A stretch of 5,042 nt of DNA from Deltaproteobacteria bacterium (lineage in GTDB: Bacteria; Myxococcota_A; Polyangia; HGW-17), in NCBI GenBank assembly GCA_003249585.1, contig QKIM01000458.1:1-5042 (forward strand). Direction: 5' to 3'. Positions 1 to 5,042 of the stretch are shown here, one piece after another. The stretch's first letter is position 1. Each line of letters starts with the position of its first letter. Made by a program: the position numbers and the translations under genes. Under the pieces are notes generated by a model. It had not been told where the DNA came from and made no database searches. It saw nothing but the letters and a program-made list of their open reading frames with translations.

Positions 1-1143
1 GGGCACTTCCAGGAGTCGCTCTCGCTGGACAATACGGCGCTATACAACAGCGACGCGACGGTCACCACCGAGCTGTCCCTGGACTCCGAGACCGTGCGGG
101 ACGGGGAGTACTCCGGGCGTATCGACTACGACTTCACCAACAAGGGCGCCTTCAGCCTGGTGACCTTCACCAACAATGGCGGGTTCAGCAAGGACCCCGA
201 GGCGCTCTCCATGGACATCTACGGGGACGGCCGGGAGATGAAGCTCGTGCTCAGGGTGTGGGACGCCAACTATGAACGGTACGCCATCGACATGGGCCCC
301 ATCGACTGGACAGGCTGGCGCACCGTGGAGGCCACGGGCATCACCGAGTGGACCCACTACTCCGGTGACGTCAACGGCGTGTTCGACCTCCCGGTAAGCC
401 AGGTCTCCATTCAACTGGACAACCGCGACGCCACGGATATCTCGGGGCACGCGGGGACCCTCTTCGTGGACAACATCCAGCTCTACGACACGGACATGCG
501 GCCCGCCTTCGTCGAGGACTTCGAGCGCGTCACCGGGCGGTACCGGGTCGGCGCGGCTCCCCTGAGGACCCGCCTCTCGGACATGGACGGCGACCACAGG
601 CCTGAGCTGGTGCACCTCCTGGCCGGGGGTACGGATCCCCTGCGCATCCTCCACTTCGGGGACACGGACGATGCCTCGCGCTTCTACCTGAACTACCAGG
701 GCGTCACCCTCCCCGAAGGGAATTACGTGGACTTCTGCCTCCTGGATCTGGAGGGCGACGGTGACATGGACATCTTCCTGGTGAACGCCGACGGGCAGGA
801 CATCCTGCTCATGAACGACGGCACAGGCCACTTCTCCAACATCACCGAGTTCGCGCTGCCCTTCGACCGCAACCAGGGCGCCTCCTGCGAGGTGGCCGAT
901 CTCGACCGCGACGGCTTCGACGACCTCATCATTGGGGGGCGGCAGGCCATGGTGCGGCTGTACCGCAACGACGGGGACGGGGGATTCCTGGACTACACCC
1001 CCAACCTCAACGCCATCGGCAAGCAGTGGCGATCCTTCACCATCGCCGATGTGGACGGCGACGGCGATCTGGACATCATCGCCTTCGTCTACAACCAGGG
1101 GTTCGCCCTGTTCATCCAGGACAACGAGCTCGTGGAGGACTGA
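1..1143 (+). CDS. Jelly-roll plus FG-GAP/VCBS repeat protein, 3' part (5' end off window)
   Basis: The frame is open from the first base, so the start lies upstream; 380 residues are visible. Numbering residue 1 at base 1, about residues 1-165 read as a beta-jelly-roll similar to CBM11-type carbohydrate-binding modules: a DIYGDGREMKL strand, GPIDWTGW, and a closing VDNIQLY strand at 156-162. Four Asp-rich FG-GAP/VCBS loops follow, at about 194 (DMDGDHRPEL), 249 (DLEGDGDMDI), 300 (DLDRDGFDDL) and 350 (DVDGDGDLDI). In known families such loops bind calcium within beta-propeller blades. Four blades are fewer than a usual seven-bladed propeller, so it may be incomplete or a dimer. The protein ends right after the fourth loop, with no C-terminal anchor. 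Export is inferred from domain type; the signal peptide would be off window. The GTG at 94 is internal and not a start, because the jelly-roll already begins before it. It is probably the first visible gene of an operon with the next two. Substrate unknown. Confidence 0.9.
   Translation, partial: GHFQESLSLDNTALYNSDATVTTELSLDSETVRDGEYSGRIDYDFTNKGAFSLVTFTNNGGFSKDPEALSMDIYGDGREMKLVLRVWDANYERYAIDMGPIDWTGWRTVEATGITEWTHYSGDVNGVFDLPVSQVSIQLDNRDATDISGHAGTLFVDNIQLYDTDMRPAFVEDFERVTGRYRVGAAPLRTRLSDMDGDHRPELVHLLAGGTDPLRILHFGDTDDASRFYLNYQGVTLPEGNYVDFCLLDLEGDGDMDIFLVNADGQDILLMNDGTGHFSNITEFALPFDRNQGASCEVADLDRDGFDDLIIGGRQAMVRLYRNDGDGGFLDYTPNLNAIGKQWRSFTIADVDGDGDLDIIAFVYNQGFALFIQDNELVED
1134..1138 (+). promoter_or_regulatory. 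Ribosome binding site for the propeller lipoprotein
   Basis: GGAGG lies in the last codons of the upstream gene, with 6 nt between it and the ATG at 1145. This fixes the start of the lipoprotein gene just after the upstream TGA and excludes the much longer open frame that begins inside the upstream gene. Confidence 0.75.
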
Positions 1144-1144
1144 C

Positions 1145-2074
1145 ATGCGCACATCTCCTCTTATTATCGCCCTTGCGGTTCTCGCCTCCTGTGGCGGCGA
1201 AGGGGCCCGCGATGAGGGCCCCGTTCCCGCTCCTATGGCCGTTGTGAGCCCCGTGCAGGGGTTTCCGACGGTGCTCTGCCTTGGCCCCGGAGGCTCCCGC
1301 ATCGTCGTGGGGGATCCCGGCCTGCCCCCCAACTTCTCCGGCACAGCCCTCTTTGAGGCCAGGTATGTGGACGGCCAGGGGAAGGTCCACGTCTTCCCCA
1401 TGGACGACAGCAGGATCGTAGACGCCGCCATCTTCACGCGCGACTCAGCGAAGCAGGTGATCTTCGTGGACAGGCACCGGACCGCGTGGCTGTGGAATCC
1501 CGCCACGGGTTCCAGGAAAGAGCTCATGCAGCACACGGGCCCCGGGCTGGACATCCACGAGGCCAAAGGCCGCGTCGCCTTCATGGTGGGTGAGATGCCC
1601 CAGTATGACCTTTACGTCTTCGATCTGGGGACCATGCGGGCCACCCGGCTTACCGACCGGGCCACGCCCTCCTGGGCGCCCGTCTTCTCCCCGGACGGAG
1701 AGCGCATCGCCTTCGTGCAGTCCCCCATGAGCTTTCCCGCCGTGTACACCGTGGACATCGCGACCAGGGCGTTCACCCAGTTGACCCAGAAGGGGTGGAC
1801 GACCGAGCGGGCCCTCCGCGAGGGGCAGAACCTCGACCCCTTCCCCACCTCCTCGAAGGGGACCGTGTGGACAGCAGATCGGGAGATCCATTTTCTCCGA
1901 AAGGGGACAACCGGGACGAAACACTTTGTGCTCCACACCGCTACGGGCGTGGTGCGCTCCACGGCGGTCCGCGGGACCCTCCTGCGCGTGCACGGCGAGG
2001 GCCTTTACCGTCGCCTCGACGGCCGCATCACCCGCGTGCGTCCTGCCGACCTGCGAGGGGAGGTGATCCCATGA
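1145..2074 (+). CDS. Lipoprotein with TolB/PD40-like beta-propeller
   Basis: The product is 309 residues. The N-terminus is a lipoprotein signal: MR, a hydrophobic stretch PLIIALAVLASC, and a lipobox L13-A-S-C16, so Cys16 should be lipidated after signal peptidase II cleavage. The following residue is Gly, not Asp, so inner-membrane retention is not indicated. A flexible Gly/Glu/Pro-rich linker (17-35) leads into beta-rich sequence. The clearest blade is at about 154-215: YDLYVFDLGTMRATRLTD, then PVFSPDGERIAFVQS, then VYTVDIATRAFTQLT. This is the PD40/WD40-like pattern seen in TolB and in DPP-IV-type propellers. Weaker blades lie around 80-125 and 245-300. No catalytic domain follows, so a binding or scaffold role is more likely than a peptidase. 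The ATG at 1145 is chosen for the lipobox and the SD. Its stop overlaps the next start (ATGA), suggesting translational coupling to the M23 gene. It is not TolB itself: it is shorter, is a lipoprotein, and shows no TolB N-terminal domain. Confidence 0.88.
   Translation: MRTSPLIIALAVLASCGGEGARDEGPVPAPMAVVSPVQGFPTVLCLGPGGSRIVVGDPGLPPNFSGTALFEARYVDGQGKVHVFPMDDSRIVDAAIFTRDSAKQVIFVDRHRTAWLWNPATGSRKELMQHTGPGLDIHEAKGRVAFMVGEMPQYDLYVFDLGTMRATRLTDRATPSWAPVFSPDGERIAFVQSPMSFPAVYTVDIATRAFTQLTQKGWTTERALREGQNLDPFPTSSKGTVWTADREIHFLRKGTTGTKHFVLHTATGVVRSTAVRGTLLRVHGEGLYRRLDGRITRVRPADLRGEVIP
2057..2067 (+). promoter_or_regulatory. Strong ribosome binding site for the M23 gene
   Basis: The run GGGGAGGTGAT contains a near-perfect anti-16S match (GGAGGTGAT) within the last codons of the lipoprotein gene. 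The GGAGG core (2059-2063) is 7 nt from the ATG at 2071. Together with the ATGA overlap it supports coupled, strong initiation and selects this start over the in-frame upstream open sequence. Confidence 0.8.
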
Positions 2075-4005
2075 CCAGGTGGATAGCGCTGTCCCTGTCG
2101 CTGGGGGCGTGGCTGGTCCTGAGCTCCGCCGCGGGGGCCATCCAGTTTCGGCGGCCCCACACCCAGAACATAGGGGTCAACTACGGCTACGACAACAATT
2201 ACGGCTCCACGGGCTGCTCGGACTACCGCTGCGGAGGCTACTGCTACGACGGGCACACGGGGACGGACTTCCCTCTGGTCCTGGGCTCTACGGTGGTCGC
2301 CGCGGCCGCGGGGACGGTGGAGTCCGTGTACAACGGCTGTGCAAACTACGGCTCCTATGGCAACACCTGCGGGGGATACTGTGGCAACCACGTGAAAATC
2401 AATCACGGGGGCGGGTACAAGTCTCTGTACTGCCACATGAGGCTCAACTCCATCACCGTCTCCACGGGCCAGAGCGTCTCCTGTGGGCAGTCCCTGGGGC
2501 AGTCGGCCTCGTCGGGGAGCTCCACGGGCCCCCACCTGCACTTCGGCGCGTACGTGAACGGCGTCGCGGACGAGCCCTTCTCGGGCACCTGCGGCGGACC
2601 GGTCTCCTACTGGACCTCTCAGGGGACCTACCCCCACCCCATCCCCAGCACCAGCTGCGGTACCACCTGCGCGTGCACCGTCGGGGCGGTCCAGTCCAAG
2701 GCCTGCGGGCTGTGCGGCACCACGACCCGGACCTGTCTCTCCAGTTGCCAGTGGGGCAGCTGGAGCAGCTGCAGCGGGCAGGGCGTCTGTTCGCCCGGGG
2801 CCACGCAGACCGGGGTCTGCGGGGACTGCGGGTCCCGGACCCGGACCTGCACCTCAAGTTGCGCATGGAGCAGCTGGGGGACCTGTACAGGGCAGGGCAT
2901 CTGCACTCCGGGCGAGGTGCAGAACAGCACCTGCGGCTACTGTGGGAGTCGCAGCCGCAGCTGCACGAGCACCTGCTACTGGGAAGCCTGGTCCACTTGC
3001 ACGGGGCAGGGCGTGTGCGCTTCGGGGACCACCCAGAACCAGACCTGCGGAAACTGCGGCGGCCAGAGCCGGACCTGCACCTCAAGTTGTGCCTGGAGCT
3101 CCTGGAGCACCTGCACCGGCGAGGGCCCCTGTGCTGCGGGCACCGTGGAGACGAGGGCCTGCTGCGACTGCGGTTCCCAGAACCGCACCTGCTCGACCGC
3201 CTGCCAGTGGTCCAGCTATTCCGCCTGCGCGGGCCCCGATCCCGGCGGCGGAACCCAGGCCTGCAACACGGGTCAATTGGGGCTGTGCGCCGACGGGACC
3301 CTCCGCTGCGTCGACGGGTGCAGGGCATGCCAGCGCACCTGGACCCCCACCGCTGAGACCTGCGATGACCGTGACGAAGACTGTGACGGCACGGTGGACA
3401 ACGACTTCCCCGAGGAGATTGGGGCCAACACGCCCGCCTGGGCAGCTGAGCTCCTGGACGTCTCCTATCCTTCCGCCGTCCGTGTGGGCGACATGCAGTA
3501 CGTCTGGATGGTGTTCAAGAATGTGGGCTCCAGGACCTGGCAGCCCGGGGACCTGTGGCTCTACGCCCTCTCCTACGAGGAGGACGTGGCGAGCCGGTTC
3601 TACGACGCCGAGACCTGGGCCGCGTCGGACTCTCCGGACATCGTCTCCGAGGTCATCGCCCCCGGGGAGCAGGCAGTGGTGGGCTTCACCATCCGGATCC
3701 CCGACGTGGAGCGCGGTGACCGGGTCTCTGAGGCCTTCCAGCTCATGAGCCCCGCCGGCGAGTTGATCAAGTGCCCCACGCCGCGGGTGGAGATCTCCGT
3801 CACGCCTTACAGCGAGAACGAGGTGGAGACAGAGGTGTACTTCTCCGACGGTTCGGGGGCCTCTCGCTCCAACGACATCGGTGTGCAGGGCGGCTGCAGC
3901 AGCACGAACCCCGGGACTCGCTCGGGCTCTGCTGCGCTGCTCCTTTTCGCCCTGCTGCTTTTCGTGGTCCGTCGCAAGCAGGGGACTGGCCCTCGCAACC
4001 CATAA
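2071..4005 (+). CDS. Surface-anchored M23 metallopeptidase with TSR-like repeats, MopE motif and NBR1-like Ig domain
   Basis: The product is 644 residues with a modular layout. Residues 1-23 are a Sec signal peptide (MTRW, hydrophobic core, cleavage after AGA). About 30-170 form an M23/LytM domain. Zinc ligands of the family are present as H62-x3-D66 and H157 in HLH (155-157), and H122 fits the further catalytic His. It should therefore be an active zinc endopeptidase of peptidoglycan peptides or related substrates (family knowledge; activity inferred). The domain carries extra cysteines, with CGGYC at 54-58 and again at 100-104. Residues 202-391 are five 38-residue Cys/Trp repeats. Residues 398-445 match the MopE-type putative metal-binding motif (ETCDDRDEDCDG...). 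About 462-578 resemble the NBR1-type Ig-like domain (FKNVGSRTWQPG, APGEQAVVGFTIRIP, EAFQLMSPAGE). The tail has Cys609, a hydrophobic segment (about 619-633) and RRK, like MYXO-CTERM, implying sorting to the cell surface. The gene overlaps the lipoprotein gene by 4 nt. The start is well supported by SD and signal peptide. Confidence 0.93.
   Translation: MTRWIALSLSLGAWLVLSSAAGAIQFRRPHTQNIGVNYGYDNNYGSTGCSDYRCGGYCYDGHTGTDFPLVLGSTVVAAAAGTVESVYNGCANYGSYGNTCGGYCGNHVKINHGGGYKSLYCHMRLNSITVSTGQSVSCGQSLGQSASSGSSTGPHLHFGAYVNGVADEPFSGTCGGPVSYWTSQGTYPHPIPSTSCGTTCACTVGAVQSKACGLCGTTTRTCLSSCQWGSWSSCSGQGVCSPGATQTGVCGDCGSRTRTCTSSCAWSSWGTCTGQGICTPGEVQNSTCGYCGSRSRSCTSTCYWEAWSTCTGQGVCASGTTQNQTCGNCGGQSRTCTSSCAWSSWSTCTGEGPCAAGTVETRACCDCGSQNRTCSTACQWSSYSACAGPDPGGGTQACNTGQLGLCADGTLRCVDGCRACQRTWTPTAETCDDRDEDCDGTVDNDFPEEIGANTPAWAAELLDVSYPSAVRVGDMQYVWMVFKNVGSRTWQPGDLWLYALSYEEDVASRFYDAETWAASDSPDIVSEVIAPGEQAVVGFTIRIPDVERGDRVSEAFQLMSPAGELIKCPTPRVEISVTPYSENEVETEVYFSDGSGASRSNDIGVQGGCSSTNPGTRSGSAALLLFALLLFVVRRKQGTGPRNP
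2674..3243 (+). repeat. Five tandem 114-bp (38-residue) Cys/Trp repeats inside the M23 gene
   Basis: The units begin at residues 202, 240, 278, 316 and 354 of the protein, each exactly 38 residues with no indels. The pattern is C-x2-G-x2-[QE]-x3-C-[GC]-x-C-G-x3-R-[TS]-C-x3-C-x-W-x2-[WY]-x2-C-x-G. WxxWxxC is present in units 1-4 (W228/W231/C234, W266/W269/C272, W304/W307/C310, W342/W345/C348). In unit 5 the second Trp is Tyr383, and the CG pair is CC. WxxWxxC together with an R-x-C arm resembles the thrombospondin type 1 repeat, whose fold stacks Trp and Arg side chains. Six cysteines per unit suggest three disulfides, or disulfides shared between units. DNA is diverged between most units, but units 2 and 4 share a 21-nt identical run (2841-2861 and 3069-3089). 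Confidence 0.92.
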
Positions 4006-4023
4006 TTCCAGGGTGCGCCTTTT
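3994..4023 (+). terminator. Possible weak intrinsic terminator at the end of the three-gene unit
   Basis: The 5' arm CGCAACCC (3994-4001) can pair with GGGTGCG (4011-4017) as seven G-C/A-T pairs with one bulged A (3998) and a 9-nt loop. CC and then TTTT (4020-4023) follow. The stem overlaps the last codons of the M23 gene, and the loop contains most of its stop codon. The U-run is short and the stem imperfect, so this is only a candidate. Read on the minus strand, the same hairpin has no T-run after it, so it would serve the plus-strand genes rather than the convergent one. Confidence 0.35.
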
Positions 4024-4036
4024 ACTCATGAGAAGA

Positions 4037-5042
4037 TCAGGGGATTTGGGTGATGCGCAGGGCGTAGGCGTTTTTGTCCGTCTCGCCGACGCCGTCGGTG
4101 CACGAAGACAGCAGATCCCCGTAGATGCGCAGAGAGAGCATGCCCGAGTTGGTCTGGGGGATCTCGTGTGGGGCGACCTCGATGGACTCGTTGTCGATGT
4201 ACGGCCCCCCGACGGGATCGTTGAAGGTGTAGGACCCCTTGACATAGGAGCTGTCGTCGAAGAGCTCCATGTCCAGATCGCCGTACTCTCCCGCGAAGAA
4301 GAGCTCGATGGTGTAGCTGGAGTCCGTATCGAAGGGGAAGATGATCCAGTCCACGTCGCAGTCGCAGATCGTCATCCCCTCGTGGAGGGTGTTGACGGAG
4401 AGCAAGGTGGCCGTGAGCTGGTCGTTGTTGGGCTCGTTGGTGTCGGGCACGCACTCGGTGTTGCAGGCGGCGGTGTCGAAGCCGCACTCTCCCGAGCACG
4501 ACAGCTCGCCGCCGTAGATGAACCCCTGGGAGACGCAGGTCTCGTCGGCCAGGGCCGTGCCGTCGCAGCTCTCTCCGGTCTGGACGTACCCGTCCCCGCA
4601 GATGGACTCCAGGAAACACAAGGAGGTGTCGAGGGTGCAGTCTCCGGCGCAGCGCAGCGTGCCGCCCGCGGGGAACCCTTCGGAGACGCAGGTGTTTGTG
4701 CCCAGGGCGGTGCCGTCGCAGGACTCTGAGTTCTGGAGGAAGCCGTCGTTGCACACGACCTCGTCGAAGCAGGCCGATGTGTCGAGTTCGCAGGCGTCGC
4801 TGCACCCGAGCGCGCCGCCTTCCGCGAACCCCTGCCCCTCGCAGGTCTGTCCCCAGAGCTGCGTGGCGTCGCAGGCCTCGGAGTTCTGGAGGAAACCGTC
4901 TCCGCACTCCGGCCCGGTGAAACAGCCGCTGGTGTCAAAACCACACAGGTCATTGCAGGCGAGGATGCCTCCCTCGGGGAATCCCTCGGTCTCGCAGGTC
5001 GCGTCCCGCAGCAAGGTCCCGTCACAGGTCTCGGCCCGCTGC
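4037..5042 (-). CDS. Cys-rich 51-residue-repeat protein with C-terminal PPC-like domain, C-terminal part
   Basis: The frame stays open to the right edge (it reads QRAETCDGT before the TTG at 5014, which is not a real start), so the N-terminus is off window; 334 residues are visible. The first 197 visible residues are one partial and three complete 51-residue repeats of the form CGDG-[FY]-x-Q-x2-E-x-CDGT-x9-C-x3-GF-x2-GG-x-L-x-C-x3-C-x2-DT-x2-C. These are common in large secreted proteins of Myxococcota and relatives, and are related in style to DUF4215 but lack its CDDGN/GDGCS signature. The final 137 residues resemble a bacterial pre-peptidase C-terminal (PPC) domain: DTNEPNN, then CDCDVDWIIFPFDT, YTIELFFAGEYGDLDMELFD, and a closing LSLRIYGD...YALRITQ strand pair. 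PPC domains usually sit at the C-terminus of secreted enzymes and are thought to aid secretion or localisation. No catalytic domain is visible; one could lie upstream. The gene converges on the M23 gene with 31 nt between stops. Export is inferred, and the function is unknown. Confidence 0.88.
   Translation of the reverse strand, partial: QRAETCDGTLLRDATCETEGFPEGGILACNDLCGFDTSGCFTGPECGDGFLQNSEACDATQLWGQTCEGQGFAEGGALGCSDACELDTSACFDEVVCNDGFLQNSESCDGTALGTNTCVSEGFPAGGTLRCAGDCTLDTSLCFLESICGDGYVQTGESCDGTALADETCVSQGFIYGGELSCSGECGFDTAACNTECVPDTNEPNNDQLTATLLSVNTLHEGMTICDCDVDWIIFPFDTDSSYTIELFFAGEYGDLDMELFDDSSYVKGSYTFNDPVGGPYIDNESIEVAPHEIPQTNSGMLSLRIYGDLLSSCTDGVGETDKNAYALRITQIP
4451..5042 (-). repeat. 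Tandem 153-bp (51-residue) Cys-rich repeats
   Basis: On the minus strand, three full units lie at 4909-4757, 4756-4604 and 4603-4451, each exactly 153 nt. A fourth, partial unit occupies 5041-4910 and enters at unit position 8. Each full unit keeps seven cysteines or nearly so, plus the E-x-CD, GF-x2-GG and DT-x2-C positions. Variation includes CNDG for CGDG in unit 2 and CDATQ for CDGTA in unit 1. The last unit runs directly into the PPC-like domain through CVPDTNEPNN. The array continues beyond the window, so its full copy number is unknown. Confidence 0.9.

Noticed and set aside
94..96. GTG as the start of the first gene
   Set aside because: The frame is open upstream to base 1 and already encodes the beginning of the jelly-roll domain. 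No SD precedes this GTG.
932..1144. Upstream extension of the propeller lipoprotein frame
   Set aside because: The extension lies inside the FG-GAP gene in another frame. The lipobox and SD place the start at 1145.
40..1584. 514-residue open frame on the minus strand
   Set aside because: It spans two plus-strand genes that have clear domain motifs and a lipobox. Its protein is Val/Gly/His-rich low-information sequence typical of antisense frames in GC-rich DNA.
1795..2070. Upstream extension of the M23 frame
   Set aside because: This is Arg/Pro-rich shadow translation of the lipoprotein gene. The signal peptide and strong SD fix the start at 2071.
2674..3243. CRISPR-like array from the regular 114-bp periodicity
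   Set aside because: The period is too long, the units are diverged, and it is a coding repeat in frame with conserved Cys and Trp.
2079..3356. 425-residue open frame in the second plus-strand frame
   Set aside because: It is an Arg/Leu/His-rich shadow of the M23 gene with no coherent domain. The long open frame results from the repeat's codon composition.
4025..4032. Palindrome CTCATGAG as an operator
   Set aside because: It is only 8 bp, a length expected by chance, and lies between convergent gene ends where no promoter is expected.
3082..4245. 387-residue open frame on the minus strand
   Set aside because: It covers parts of the M23 gene and crosses into the convergent gene in the wrong frame. 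It has no recognisable motif.
3881..4729. 282-residue open frame on the plus strand
   Set aside because: It is antisense to the PPC/Cys-repeat gene and starts inside the M23 gene, with Val/Gly/Asp-rich shadow composition.
5012..5014. TTG as the start of the minus-strand gene
   Set aside because: The repeat pattern (E-x-CDGT) continues upstream in frame to the window edge, so the gene begins outside.

Overview
The window is GC-rich (roughly two thirds G+C by eye) with almost no intergenic space. It encodes four exported, surface-type proteins. The best taxonomic guess is Myxococcota or a related former deltaproteobacterial lineage. The clues are a MopE-type Cys/Asp motif (E-x-CDD-x-DEDCDG-x-VD), a MYXO-CTERM-like C-terminal tripartite signal, tandem Cys-rich 'CGDG...CDGT' repeats and FG-GAP/VCBS calcium-loop repeats. 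All of these are abundant in that group. No rRNA, tRNA or housekeeping gene is present to confirm this.

Layout. (1) Positions 1-1143, plus strand: the 3' part of a gene for a protein with a jelly-roll (carbohydrate-binding-module-like) domain followed by four FG-GAP/VCBS Asp-rich loops. (2) 1145-2074, plus: a 309-residue lipoprotein with TolB/PD40-like beta-propeller blades. (3) 2071-4005, plus: a 644-residue modular protein. It has a signal peptide, an M23 (LytM-type) metallopeptidase domain with an intact active site, five 38-residue thrombospondin-type-1-like Cys/Trp repeats, a MopE-type motif, an NBR1-type Ig-like domain and a MYXO-CTERM-like anchor. (4) 4037-5042, minus, convergent: the C-terminal part of a protein with 51-residue Cys-rich repeats and a terminal pre-peptidase C-terminal (PPC)-like domain. 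Its start lies beyond the right edge.

Genes 1-3 look like one transcription unit. Gene 1 and gene 2 are 1 nt apart, and genes 2 and 3 overlap by 4 nt (ATGA). Both downstream starts have good Shine-Dalgarno sequences inside the preceding gene. A weak hairpin followed by TTTT overlaps the end of gene 3 and may terminate the operon; only 31 nt separate it from the convergent gene. Genes 2 and 3 have visible export signals. For genes 1 and 4 export is inferred from their extracellular-type domains, since their N-termini are off the window.

The proteins together suggest cell-envelope or cell-surface work: peptidoglycan or peptide cleavage by the M23 domain, displayed on a long disulfide-rich stalk, next to a propeller lipoprotein and a calcium-loop protein. 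No substrate or phenotype can be read from the sequence. The most unusual item is the gene 3 architecture, particularly the bacterial TSR-like repeats and the twin Cys-rich insertions in the M23 domain. I saw no CRISPR array, mobile element, RNA gene or defence system.
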